Source: Anaerolineaceae bacterium
GTDB taxonomy: Bacteria > Chloroflexota > Anaerolineae > Aggregatilineales > Phototrophicaceae
Direction of reading: 5' to 3'
DNA: 64,000 nt
Assembly (NCBI GenBank): GCA_007693385.1
Contig: REDR01000028.1
Span: 83,597-147,596, forward strand
Each line of letters starts with the position of its first letter. Within the stretch, counting starts at the first letter, position 1. Below, one piece after another: positions 52,157-61,238 of this stretch. The position numbers were made by a program, and so were the translations under genes. The notes under the pieces are model-generated. The model was not told where the DNA came from, did not search any database, and saw only the letters and a program-made list of their open reading frames with translations.

Positions 52157-53833
52157 TCACACCATATCTTCATCAACCTGCGTGGTGACGGTGTGGACGC
52201 CGGTCGCGCCGGACGGGAACACGCCGCGAACTTCCGTCGGTTGCAGGTTGCCTTCCGCCGTGTAACAGCGCACTTGAAAGCGATGTTGACCGGCTGTGAA
52301 CGGCCACATGAAGCGCCACAGCACCCACGTCGTATCGGATAGCGGATCGCGCAGTTGTGCGTCCTGCCATTCGCCGTCATTGACGCTGACCTGCACCCGC
52401 GAGATGCCCTTCGCGCCGGAATACGCGATGCCGCCCACCGGCACGTAAATCTGCCCGTCGTGTTCTTCCGCCGCGTTGACCGCCACCGTATCAATCACCG
52501 ATACCGGCTGAACCCGCGCCGCCGCATCCCAGCGCCGCGCCACCCAGTAGCCTTCGCCCCAGCTATCGGTCACTTCGATTTCGGTGATCCATTTCGGCTG
52601 TTTCATGCCGTACAGGTCAGGGATGTGAATCCGCAACGGGAAGCCGTGCCGCGCCGTCAACGGTTTGCCGTCCCATGCGTAGCACAACATCACCCGCGGA
52701 TCGCGGCGGATCAGATCAATCTCCACCCATTCATCGAAGCCATCCGCGCTGATGAGCCGTAGATGCGTCGCGTCGTCAGTCAGCCCCCAATCATCCAGCA
52801 GGACGTGAAACGGGATGCCCGTCCAGCGCGTGGTGCTGATAAGATCGCCGGCGATGCGATTCGAGATGCACGACATGGTGACGAAGCGATCTTCCGGCTG
52901 ATAATTCTCCAGCAGTTCCGGCAGGCTGATCTCTAGCGGCGTCTCCACCAACCCATCGACGCGCAGGCGGTACGTCTCCCCGTTGATGTTGGGCGGGCGG
53001 GCGCTGATGTCAATGCGGTAATGCTCATCTAACGGGGTGTATTCCGGACGTGTGCCGGGCACCGGTTGCACGGCGGCGTCAGCATTGGGCAAATCCTGCG
53101 GCAGATCAGCGACGATTGTTTCTTGCGTCTCTAGCGGGCGCGTCGATCCTTGACGGTACAGGTTGAGCAACGTCCCCGCGCCCAGCCCGATCACCGTCAC
53201 CGACGCCGCCATCCCGCTCACCTGCACCAGAAATTGACGGCGGTTAATCTGCTTGACGCTGTTGGCGGATTCATCGAAGTACGGTTCGCTCAGCGTCCGG
53301 TACGCCCACGCCAGCGCCAGCCCCCACACGCTATACAGCGCGACAATCCACACGACGCTGGGCAACGCGCCCGCCTGCGCCACGAATTCCGACGCGGAGC
53401 GCACCGCGCCATGAATCAGCGCGAAGGCCACGCCCAGCCCGAAGCCGCCCAGCATCGCCGTGCGATACGGCGCATCCGGCCAGCGCTTCAACGCCATGAA
53501 GATCAGCGCCCCGACGCCCGCGCCAATGCCGACCACAAACAAAATGCCCTGTATTTGCTCCAACGTCTTGGCCGCGCTCGATGTCTCGCCCAGATTAAAC
53601 GTCTCGATCATATCCACGATCACGTTAATGCCGAAGCGGATCACATCGCCCGGCAATACCCGCGCCAACCAGTCGAAGAAATCAAACGGCACAAACGGCA
53701 GATCAGCCGCCTGCTCACCGACGAACAGCACCGCCATCAAGGGCGCGGTCAGCAACCCGCCGATCACCGCGCCCAGCCACCACGACGGGCGCTTCTTTTC
53801 CGCCTCATTCACCGCAGAATACGCATCCACCAT
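52157..53833 (-). CDS. Sulfite-oxidase-type molybdopterin oxidoreductase with N-terminal membrane domain and internal Tat motif
   Basis: A 558-residue fusion. About five membrane helices fill residues ~18-185. Then N-R-R-Q-F-L-V-Q (~195-202) and a hydrophobic stretch form what looks like a twin-arginine signal in mid-chain. The molybdopterin domain (~270-460) has the Mo-ligand Cys in MSCISN (~322) and the family blocks RWTGIPFHVLLDDWG and GFPLRIHIPDLYG. A C-terminal Ig-like dimerisation domain (~465-555) completes the sulfite-oxidase fold. The oxidoreductase would face outside the membrane. The natural substrate is unknown; sulfite is only a family guess. The ATG at 53833 is preferred over a GTG before it. 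Confidence 0.85.
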   Translation of the reverse strand: MVDAYSAVNEAEKKRPSWWLGAVIGGLLTAPLMAVLFVGEQAADLPFVPFDFFDWLARVLPGDVIRFGINVIVDMIETFNLGETSSAAKTLEQIQGILFVVGIGAGVGALIFMALKRWPDAPYRTAMLGGFGLGVAFALIHGAVRSASEFVAQAGALPSVVWIVALYSVWGLALAWAYRTLSEPYFDESANSVKQINRRQFLVQVSGMAASVTVIGLGAGTLLNLYRQGSTRPLETQETIVADLPQDLPNADAAVQPVPGTRPEYTPLDEHYRIDISARPPNINGETYRLRVDGLVETPLEISLPELLENYQPEDRFVTMSCISNRIAGDLISTTRWTGIPFHVLLDDWGLTDDATHLRLISADGFDEWVEIDLIRRDPRVMLCYAWDGKPLTARHGFPLRIHIPDLYGMKQPKWITEIEVTDSWGEGYWVARRWDAAARVQPVSVIDTVAVNAAEEHDGQIYVPVGGIAYSGAKGISRVQVSVNDGEWQDAQLRDPLSDTTWVLWRFMWPFTAGQHRFQVRCYTAEGNLQPTEVRGVFPSGATGVHTVTTQVDEDMV

Positions 53834-54046
53834 CACACCTCACCATAAAACTACACATTTAACGATCAAATCCCCACCAGAACAAGCAAACACCGCCGCA
53901 ATCCATCGGGCGCAACCCATCCCGCCACATGAAGCGTTATGGCAGTTCCCCGTGTTATCCATTAAACTGTAAATCATAGACGAACGCATACGCCGCCCGC
54001 ATTCATACCAGTATAGATGATACATTCTAGGACATGATGATTAAAA

Positions 54047-56263
54047 ATGAGTGATCGAAAGAAACTACGCCTCAACCCCGATAACTTTATCAACCGCGAA
54101 TTGAGTACGCTCAGTTTTAACCGCCGCGTGCTGGCGCTCGCGCTGGAGCCGTCCATCCCGCTATTAGAGCGCCTCAAGTTCGTGGCAATCGTCGGCAACA
54201 ACCTTGACGAGTTCTTCATGGTGCGCGTCGCTTCTTACGTGCAAAAGATGGCGCTCGGCCTGAACACCGCCCGCCCCGATGGGTACAAGCCCGCACCGCT
54301 ATTGAACCAGATACGGCAGGAAGTCACCGACATGATGGGCGCACAACGGCGCATCATGCGCGACCTACTGCACGAATTAGAGGCGTATGACGTGCGGATT
54401 CACCGCGTCAATAACCTCACCGACGCCCAGCGCGAAGCCATCCGCCAATACTTTTATTCAGAAGTATATCCGGTACTGACGCCTCTCGCCGCCGACCACG
54501 CCCGCCCATTCCCGTTCATCTCCAACCTCAGCTTGAATCTGGCGGTATCGCTCAAGCGGCGCGGCAGTAAAGAACTGGAATTCGTGCGGATCAAAGTGCC
54601 CAAGACTCTGCCGCGTCTGGTCAATCTGGGGCGCGATGTCGGGCGCTATGGCGGCGATTTCAGCCCCGATCATTTCGTATGGATTGAGGACATCATCGCC
54701 CATAACCTTGATCTGCTGTTCGCCGGTATGGAGATCATCGAGAATTATCCCTTCCGCGTCACGCGCAACGCCGACATCGACTATGAACACGAGCAAGAAG
54801 ATGAATTGCGCGATCTGCTCTCGGTGATTGAAGATAGCCTGCGCGAACGGCGCTTCGGCTCTGTCGTGCGCCTCAGCGTGCCCGCCGACATCAGCCCGAT
54901 CATGCTCAACCGCCTGACGGACGAGCTACAGGTTGACCGCGATAGCGTGGTGTATACCGTTGATGGGGCGCTGGGATCGTCCAGCCTATTCGAGATGATG
55001 TCGGTAGACCGCCCCGAACTGAAGTACCCGCCGCATGTGCCCCGCGTGCCGGAACAACTGCAACATACGTCCGACATTTTCGCCGCCATCCGGCAAGGCG
55101 ACATCCTGTTTCATCATCCGTATGACTCCTTCGTGCCGGTGGAAGAATTCTTCCGGCAAGCCGCCAAAGACCCCGCCGTACTCGCCATCAAAGCCACGCT
55201 GTACCGCGTCGGCAAGGACTCCGCCATCGTGCAGGCGCTACTCGACGCCCGCGAGAACGATAAACAGGTGGCGGTACTGGTCGAGCTGAAGGCGCGTTTC
55301 GACGAAGAGAATAATCTGGAATGGGCGCGGCAACTGGAACGAAGCGGCGTGCATGTCACCTACGGCGTCGAAGAACTGCCGGTCAAGACGCACGCCAAAA
55401 TATCGCTGGTGGTGCGCCGCGAAGCCGACGGCGTGCGCCGCTATGTGCATCTGGGCACCGGCAACTACAACGCCAGCACCGCCCGCCTTTATACCGATCT
55501 CGGCCTGTTCACGCTACAGCCGGAGATCGGCGTGGACGCCACCAAGATATTCAACCGGCTGACCGGCTACGCGCCGGAAACCAGCTATAACCGCCTGCTA
55601 GTCGCGCCGGAATTCCTGCAAAAATCGCTGATCGCGCTGATCGACAACGAGATCGAAGCCGCCAAAGCCGGAAAATTCGCCCGTCTGGTGTTTAAGATGA
55701 ACCAGCTGGAAGAAGATGTCATGGTGCGTAAGCTGTATCAAGCATCCGCCGCCGGTGTGCAGGTTGATTTGATCGTGCGCGGCATCTGCTGTCTACGGGC
55801 GGGCGTGCCCGGCCTCAGCGAGAACATCCGCGTGCGGAGCATTCTAGGCCGCTTTCTGGAACATCCGCGCCTGTATTACTTCCACAACGCGCCGCCGGAG
55901 CAGAAACTATACGCCGGTAGCGCCGACCTGATGCGCCGCAACCTCCGCAACCGCGTTGAAGTGGTGTTCCCCGTGTTGGAGAAGCGCCTACGCAAGCGCA
56001 TCCTGCGGATTCTCGCCACCGACCTCAAGAGTAACGCGCTGGCGTGGGAGATGGACGCCGACGGGCAATATCAGCGCGTGGAACGCGCCGACGGCGAGCC
56101 GCTGGTTGATAGCCAGATGATTTTCATGCGTGATAGCGCCGGATTGAATATCGACCTGCACGAAACCGGCATCCGGCAAAGAGCGTCCACAGTAGCGCCG
56201 GACGCAGAGCCAGACACGGAGACGGAGACAAATCAACAACCAGAGGAGACAGACGCCCCATGA
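54047..56263 (+). CDS. ppk: Polyphosphate kinase 1
   Basis: A 738-residue Ppk1, which builds inorganic polyphosphate from ATP. N-domain with FINRELSTLSFNRRVLALA (~14-32) and NNLDEFFMVRVASY. Catalytic C1/C2 domains: the phosphorylated His is H468 in RRYVHLGTGNYN, and the second catalytic His is in YYFHNAPPE (~612). YAGSADLMRRNLRNRVEVVFPV marks the end of C2. A ~50-residue low-complexity tail follows. The Shine-Dalgarno before the ATG is distant. Its stop overlaps the next gene's start by 4 bp. Confidence 0.96.
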   Translation: MSDRKKLRLNPDNFINRELSTLSFNRRVLALALEPSIPLLERLKFVAIVGNNLDEFFMVRVASYVQKMALGLNTARPDGYKPAPLLNQIRQEVTDMMGAQRRIMRDLLHELEAYDVRIHRVNNLTDAQREAIRQYFYSEVYPVLTPLAADHARPFPFISNLSLNLAVSLKRRGSKELEFVRIKVPKTLPRLVNLGRDVGRYGGDFSPDHFVWIEDIIAHNLDLLFAGMEIIENYPFRVTRNADIDYEHEQEDELRDLLSVIEDSLRERRFGSVVRLSVPADISPIMLNRLTDELQVDRDSVVYTVDGALGSSSLFEMMSVDRPELKYPPHVPRVPEQLQHTSDIFAAIRQGDILFHHPYDSFVPVEEFFRQAAKDPAVLAIKATLYRVGKDSAIVQALLDARENDKQVAVLVELKARFDEENNLEWARQLERSGVHVTYGVEELPVKTHAKISLVVRREADGVRRYVHLGTGNYNASTARLYTDLGLFTLQPEIGVDATKIFNRLTGYAPETSYNRLLVAPEFLQKSLIALIDNEIEAAKAGKFARLVFKMNQLEEDVMVRKLYQASAAGVQVDLIVRGICCLRAGVPGLSENIRVRSILGRFLEHPRLYYFHNAPPEQKLYAGSADLMRRNLRNRVEVVFPVLEKRLRKRILRILATDLKSNALAWEMDADGQYQRVERADGEPLVDSQMIFMRDSAGLNIDLHETGIRQRASTVAPDAEPDTETETNQQPEETDAP

Positions 56264-56859
56264 GCGACAAGACCGAACAACTACGCCAGATACGCGACGA
56301 GATTATCGCGCTGACCGAATCGCCGCTTTATGACTACCGCACCGAAAACGGCTATTTCCCCGTCATCGGGCAAGGCGACCACGACGCCGCGATCATGTTC
56401 ATCGGCGAAGCGCCCGGCAAAAACGAAGCGCAGACCGGACGCCCGTTCTGTGGCGCGAGTGGCCGCGTGCTCGATGAGATGCTGGCCGCCGTCGGCCTAC
56501 AGCGCGAAGCGGTCTACATCACCAACATCGTCAAAGATCGTCCGCCCGATAACCGCGACCCGCAAAAGGCCGAAATCGCGCTGTACGCGCCTTTCTTAGA
56601 CCGGCAAATCAACATCATCCAGCCGCGAGTCATCGCCACGCTCGGCCGCTTCTCGATGGATTTCGTGCTGGAACGCTTCAACGCGCCGCAAGCCGGACAG
56701 AAGATCAGCGCGTTACATGGGCAGGCCATCGCCGCCACCGCCGACTATGGCGACGTGTGGATCGTGCCGCTATTTCATCCCGCCGTCACGCTATACAACG
56801 CCAGCCAGAAGCAAACGCTACTGGACGACTTCGCCGCGCTCAAGCGCTTCGCGGAATAA
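56260..56859 (+). CDS. Family-4-like uracil-DNA glycosylase lacking iron-sulfur cysteines
   Basis: A 199-residue uracil-DNA glycosylase-superfamily protein. Motif 1 is GEAPGKNE (49-56), the following GRPFCGASGR fits the family 4 uracil pocket, TNIVKDRPPDNRDP (88-101) is the second conserved block and LFHPAVTLY (171-179) motif 2. Family 4 enzymes bind a 4Fe-4S cluster through four Cys: two near the N-terminus, one in KCRPP and one about 16 residues on. All four are replaced here; the only Cys is C64. It may be a cluster-free variant that still excises uracil, or may have changed role. It overlaps ppk by 4 bp. Confidence 0.85.
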   Translation: MSDKTEQLRQIRDEIIALTESPLYDYRTENGYFPVIGQGDHDAAIMFIGEAPGKNEAQTGRPFCGASGRVLDEMLAAVGLQREAVYITNIVKDRPPDNRDPQKAEIALYAPFLDRQINIIQPRVIATLGRFSMDFVLERFNAPQAGQKISALHGQAIAATADYGDVWIVPLFHPAVTLYNASQKQTLLDDFAALKRFAE

Positions 56860-56941
56860 TCGCCCAACCGTGAAACCTTGCCGACGCCTTGACGTATAGA
56901 AGATCATAGCCATCATGTAGATATGCGAAGGGATCGTCACC

Positions 56942-57334
56942 ATGCAAACAGAAACTCACGAATTAGCGTCATTCGGCGAACGCGCTGTCGCCATCATTAT
57001 TGATAGCGTCATCCTCAGCGTGATCGGCGGCATATTCGGCGCAGGCGGCGGCGCGGTCATCGCGGGCGGCTTCGTCGGCTTCATCATCGGCGCGGCTTAT
57101 CAGTGGTACTTCCTCACCCGTCAGGACGGGCAGACCATCGGCAAGATGATTCTCGGCATCCGCGTCATCAAGACTGACGGCACGCCGATCTCCGACGCCG
57201 AAGCGATCATGCGCTACGTCGGCTATCTCATCAACACGCCGCTCCTGCTGATCGGCTGGCTATGGGCGCTCATCGACGACTCGCGGCAGGGCTTCCATGA
57301 TAAGCTGGCGAATACTTACGTGATTAAAACATGA
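56942..57334 (+). CDS. RDD-family membrane protein
   Basis: A 130-residue protein of the RDD family, with the first Arg and Asp of the signature in GERAVAIIIDSVIL (~13-26) and three hydrophobic segments: ~17-37 with glycine-rich GGIFGAGGGAVIAGG, ~40-58, and ~95-110. GQTIGKMILGIRVIKTDG is the typical cytoplasmic block. Function of most RDD proteins is unknown, with ion transport suggested for some. AAGGGATC lies before the ATG. The stop overlaps the start of the next gene by 4 bp. Confidence 0.85.
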   Translation: MQTETHELASFGERAVAIIIDSVILSVIGGIFGAGGGAVIAGGFVGFIIGAAYQWYFLTRQDGQTIGKMILGIRVIKTDGTPISDAEAIMRYVGYLINTPLLLIGWLWALIDDSRQGFHDKLANTYVIKT

Positions 57335-58494
57335 GCGTTTCACACTGGCAAGCGGACGGCTCGCAACCCGTCCGCGATGTTGATTTTCTAGTGGTGGGTG
57401 CGGGGTTGGTCGGCTGTACCGCCGCCTATTTCGCGGCGCAGGGCGGGCGCGATGTGGTCATCACCGATCAAGCCGACATCGCGCTCGGCGCGAGTGGCCG
57501 CAACGCCGGATTCATGATTACCGGCCTCGACACGTACTATCACCGCGCCATCGAGCGCTACGGTCATGACGTGACGCGGCAAGCATGGGCGCTCTCGCAG
57601 GAGACGCACCGCATCTGGCACGATTTCGCTGAACGGGGGAATGTCCGGCTGGATCGTTGCGGCTCGCTCCTGCTGGCGGAGAGCGCGGCGGAGCGCGACG
57701 AACTGCGGACAGCCATCGACGCCATGCACGCCGACAACCTGCCCGCCATCTACCACGACAGCGACCCGCTACGGCGCGGCTATCTCGCCGCCATCGAACA
57801 GCCGGACGATTGCGCGGTGCATCCGGTGGCGCTAACGCGGGCGATCTTCGCCGCCAGTGGCGCGGAACTCATCGCCAACAATGAGCTTTATCACATCGCA
57901 CAGGCCGACGACGGGGCGGTACTGGTCTATACGCGGCGCTTCATCTTCCGCGCCGCCCATGTCCTGCTGTGTACGAATGCCTACTCCCCGCGCATTCATC
58001 CGTATTTCGTCGGCAAAGTCACGCCGACGCGGGCGCAGGTTTTCGTCACCGAGCCGCTAGCCGAGCCTTTGCTCAAACCGTGCGGCTACAGCGATTACGG
58101 CTATATGTACTATCGCATGACGTTCGACAACCGCTTCTTGATCGGCGGCGGACGCCATCAGCACAAATCAGCCGAAGACGACACGACCGAAGACCGCATC
58201 AACGACGCGGTGCAGGCCACCCTCACCGAATACTGCCGCCGCTACTTTCCGGAGATATTCGACGCGGACGGTACGCCGCGCATCAGCCGACGCTGGGCGG
58301 GCATTATGGGCTTCACGCCGGACGGCTTGCCGCTCGTCGGGCGCTTACCCGATATGCCCCGCGTCGGCTTCGCGGTGGGATTCACCGGTCACGGGCTGGC
58401 GCTGGGCGCGGGCACGGCCAAACGCGCCGTCGCCCATCTGCTAGACGACGCCGACGCCGGTTTCTTGAACGCCGAACGGTTAGCGGATCGTTAA
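57331..58494 (+). CDS. DAO-family FAD-dependent amine/amino acid oxidoreductase
   Basis: A 387-residue flavoprotein of the D-amino-acid oxidase superfamily. The FAD site is FLVVGAGLVGCTAAYFAA (~18-35); the family box LGASGRNAGFMITG (~55-68) is like that of gamma-glutamylputrescine oxidase (PuuB) and OrdL proteins. The C-terminal part has RRWAGIMGFTPDGLPLVGRLP and GFTGHGLALGAG, the usual FAD-closing motifs. The substrate is unknown. It overlaps the RDD gene by 4 bp, so the two are translationally coupled. Confidence 0.88.
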   Translation: MSVSHWQADGSQPVRDVDFLVVGAGLVGCTAAYFAAQGGRDVVITDQADIALGASGRNAGFMITGLDTYYHRAIERYGHDVTRQAWALSQETHRIWHDFAERGNVRLDRCGSLLLAESAAERDELRTAIDAMHADNLPAIYHDSDPLRRGYLAAIEQPDDCAVHPVALTRAIFAASGAELIANNELYHIAQADDGAVLVYTRRFIFRAAHVLLCTNAYSPRIHPYFVGKVTPTRAQVFVTEPLAEPLLKPCGYSDYGYMYYRMTFDNRFLIGGGRHQHKSAEDDTTEDRINDAVQATLTEYCRRYFPEIFDADGTPRISRRWAGIMGFTPDGLPLVGRLPDMPRVGFAVGFTGHGLALGAGTAKRAVAHLLDDADAGFLNAERLADR

Positions 58495-58563
58495 GCCGCT
58501 TGTGCAGATCGCCACCGTGCGCTAAGATGATGTCAAACGCAAAAACAATGAAGGTTGGTTGCC

Positions 58564-58839
58564 GTGAACGAACATTATGAAAAGTGGGACGAATACGCGC
58601 CGCGTGGGTTAATTCTCATCGGCTTCGGCTTCACGATGATTATGCGGGCGGCGCACGTACGTAGCCAGAAGAAGGGCTTCTTGCGCTGGGTGATCCAGTT
58701 CTTGATCGGGCTGGTCAGCATCAACTCCGGCATCGCGTTATTCGGCGAAGCGGTCAAAGAGCGCACGCTGTACGAGATGGACGTGAAGGAACTCCGCAGG
58801 CAGGACGCCAAGGCTGAGAGCGAAGCCGTCACCGAATAA
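58564..58839 (+). CDS. Small unknown membrane protein
   Basis: A 91-residue protein with two likely membrane helices (~17-32 and ~45-62) flanking a basic loop (RSQKKGF) and an acidic, helical tail. The GTG at 58564 is chosen because AAGG lies 9 bases upstream; a TTG at 58555 is an alternative. Not recognised. It lies 69 bp after the oxidoreductase gene. Confidence 0.6.
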   Translation: MNEHYEKWDEYAPRGLILIGFGFTMIMRAAHVRSQKKGFLRWVIQFLIGLVSINSGIALFGEAVKERTLYEMDVKELRRQDAKAESEAVTE

Positions 58840-58873
58840 ACCGAAATAGACGACTCCCCCGTCACATCCAATA

Positions 58874-58895
58874 GGGGCGTAGCGTGCTACGCCCC
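58874..58895. repeat. GGGGCGTAGC-type hairpin
   Basis: A perfect 10-bp stem GGGGCGTAGC/GCTACGCCCC around GT, between the converging 58839 and 58906 gene ends. Its stem equals that of the glnA terminator, but without a T-run. Confidence 0.75.
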
Positions 58896-58905
58896 ACGCA
58901 ACCGA

Positions 58906-59868
58906 TTACGCCAGCAACACGTCCGGGTTGACGACGTTTTCATATTCGCCCGTCGTCAGCGCGTTGATGACCAGCTTCACCGCGTCAAAGCCGACGTTGG
59001 TCTGCGCGTCGGATGTGCTGGCCGCTAAATGCGGCGTGTGTAACACCCCGTCCAGACCGAGCAACGGATGATCGGCGGGCGGCGGCTCTTCGTGGTAAAC
59101 ATCCAGCGCCGCGCCAGCCACATGACCACTACGCACCGCTTCCGCTAACGCCGCATCATCGATCAATGCGCCGCGTGCCGCGTTGATGATCCGCACGCCG
59201 CGCTTCATTATGGCAATGGCGCCCGCGTCGATCATCTGATACGACTCGGGCGTGGCGTTAGCGTGCAGGCTGATGAAATCCGAACGGCGATACAGCGACT
59301 CCAGCGTGACCAGATCAACCCCTATCGCATCCGCCACCATCGCATCGGGGAATGTATCGTGCGTGATGACGTGCATCTCAAACGCCCGCGCCCGCGCCGC
59401 CAGCGCCCGCCCGATGCGCCCGAAGCCGACGATGCCCAGCGTTTTGCCGCGCAACTCCACGCCGGTGAACAATTTGCGATCCCAGCGCCCTTCCAGAAGC
59501 GATTGATGCCCCTGCGGGATGTGCCGCGCCAGCGCCAGCATCAACCCGAACGCATGCTCGGCGGTGGAGATGGTGTTGCCGTCCGGCGTATTCATCACGC
59601 GGATGCCGTGTTGTGTGGCGGCGGGCAAATCCACATTATCCACGCCGACACCGGCACGGGCGATCACCTTCAAGCGCGGCGCGGCAGATATTAATTCGGC
59701 GTCGGCGATAGTGCCACTGCGGATGATGAGCGCGTCCGCACTCGGCACGGCGGCCAGCACTTCCGCCCGCGTCATCTTGGCCGGGCCGTTAACGCTGAAG
59801 TCGGGATGATCTGTCAATAGCTTCACTGCTCTGCGGTCTACGTTGTCCGATACAACGACGTGATACAT
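58906..59868 (-). CDS. serA: D-3-phosphoglycerate dehydrogenase-like D-2-hydroxyacid dehydrogenase
   Basis: A 320-residue short-form SerA with no regulatory ACT domain. The substrate domain has ARAGVGVDNVDLPAA (~70-84). The NAD site is GKTLGIVGFGRIGRALA (~142-158). Catalytic Arg in INAARGALID (~231), Glu in DVYHEEPP (~261) and His in HTPHLAAST (~283). It oxidises 3-phosphoglycerate, first step of serine synthesis, if context is right: 29 bp upstream on the same strand is a class V aminotransferase. GAGGAGAG precedes the ATG. A different 2-hydroxyacid cannot be ruled out. Confidence 0.88.
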   Translation of the reverse strand: MYHVVVSDNVDRRAVKLLTDHPDFSVNGPAKMTRAEVLAAVPSADALIIRSGTIADAELISAAPRLKVIARAGVGVDNVDLPAATQHGIRVMNTPDGNTISTAEHAFGLMLALARHIPQGHQSLLEGRWDRKLFTGVELRGKTLGIVGFGRIGRALAARARAFEMHVITHDTFPDAMVADAIGVDLVTLESLYRRSDFISLHANATPESYQMIDAGAIAIMKRGVRIINAARGALIDDAALAEAVRSGHVAGAALDVYHEEPPPADHPLLGLDGVLHTPHLAASTSDAQTNVGFDAVKLVINALTTGEYENVVNPDVLLA

Positions 59869-59897
59869 TTTCTCTCCTCGAAAATTCGTCTGCTAGA

Positions 59898-60983
59898 TTA
59901 TGCTTTTAGGAACGCGCTCAGGCCGTCCAGCACTTCTTCTAATGTGCCGATGCTCATGTCTCCCATGTGGCCGATGCGGAACGTCTCGCCTTTGATTTTG
60001 CCGTAGCCTTTATCCATCACGAAGCCGCGCCCGTCCATGAAAGCCGCCATCGCGTTCACGTCGATGCCCTTCTGCCGGTTGTCTACGGCGGTCAGCGTGG
60101 GAGAGCGATAGCCCGCCTGCGCGAACAGGCCGAAGCCATTGGCCGTCGCCCATTCCTCCGACATATCGCGCAATGTCAAATGCCGCGCCCAACGCGCTTC
60201 CAGACCTTCGGCTAAGATGTCGTCCAGTTGCTTATCCGCCGCGTACATCAACGAGATCGGCGGGGTGGAGGGCGTGTTGTGCTTCTTCAGGCTCTTCTCA
60301 ATTTCCACGAAGTCAAAATAGTACCCGCGCCGGCTGACCTGCTCCGCCCGCGCCAATGCACGATCACTCACGGCGGCGAACGATAACCCCGGCGGCAGGG
60401 CGAACGCCTTCTGTGATGAAGTCAGCGCCACATCCAGCCCCCACGCATCAAAGCGCAATTCCGCGCCGACGAAGCCGCTAACCGTATCGACCAGTATCAG
60501 CGTCTCGTCGCTGGCCTCGCGCACCGTCGCCGCGATCTGCTCCACCGGATTCGTCACGCCGGTACTCGTCTCATTATGCACAAAGCACACCGCGTCATAT
60601 TGCTTCTGCTTCAACGAAGCCGCCACCAATTCCGGCGTGTGCGCCTCGCCCCACGGCACCGCCAGCACATCCACCGTCTTACCGTTGGCCTCGCTGATCT
60701 GCGCCCAGCGCTCGCTGAATGCGCCGCCGACCAGATGCAACACCGGCTTATCATCGCGGATGCAATTGCGCGATGCGCCTTCCCATAGGCCGGTGCCGGA
60801 AGACCCCATCACGAAAACGCGGTCTTGCGTCAAAAAGGCGGCCTTTAGCTTCTCCTGCAAACGGGCGAATAAGTCGGCAAAATCCGCCCCGCGATGCCCG
60901 ATCATCGGCGCGGTTTGCGCGTCCAGCACTTCGCGGCGCACCTCTACCGGCCCGGTCAAAACCAAACGTTTATGTTGCGTCAT
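59898..60983 (-). CDS. Class V aminotransferase (serine/alanine-glyoxylate type), probable serine-pathway partner of SerA
   Basis: A 361-residue PLP enzyme. Substrate loop TGPVEVRREVL near the start; phosphate-binding FVMGSSGTGLWEGA (~57-70); VHNETSTGV (~134-142); the Asp pairing with PLP in LVDTVSGF (~162-169); and the PLP Lys in LTSSQKAFALPPG (~191). This fits the alanine-glyoxylate / PucG-like group rather than classical SerC. In several lineages such an enzyme sits beside SerA and makes phosphoserine or serine. The ATG follows GAGAGGCG. It is the first gene of the serA-like unit; no serB is present. Confidence 0.85.
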   Translation of the reverse strand: MTQHKRLVLTGPVEVRREVLDAQTAPMIGHRGADFADLFARLQEKLKAAFLTQDRVFVMGSSGTGLWEGASRNCIRDDKPVLHLVGGAFSERWAQISEANGKTVDVLAVPWGEAHTPELVAASLKQKQYDAVCFVHNETSTGVTNPVEQIAATVREASDETLILVDTVSGFVGAELRFDAWGLDVALTSSQKAFALPPGLSFAAVSDRALARAEQVSRRGYYFDFVEIEKSLKKHNTPSTPPISLMYAADKQLDDILAEGLEARWARHLTLRDMSEEWATANGFGLFAQAGYRSPTLTAVDNRQKGIDVNAMAAFMDGRGFVMDKGYGKIKGETFRIGHMGDMSIGTLEEVLDGLSAFLKA

Positions 60984-61238
60984 AGCCTGTTCGCCTCTCT
61001 CGCCTCATCCATTAGTAACGGAATGCCCTGCATTGTACCCACAACTAGCGGACGTGAATAGCACGAAACGCGCCCGCCCCGCGTTCTAGTCGCATTCAAT
61101 ATACATTCGATTCTCGTTTATTCGACCTAGCCTTAATTATTCGTTGATGCTCTCTGAGTGTACAATGAGTTTGTGTACTTTTTTACGATCAACCAAAAAC
61201 TGAGGCTCATTTCAAGCCAATCATCAGGGACGAAGATT

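Noticed and set aside
53150..53848. 232-codon open frame on the plus strand
   Set aside because: Antisense to the sulfite-oxidase-type gene; His/Arg-rich translation without any family character.
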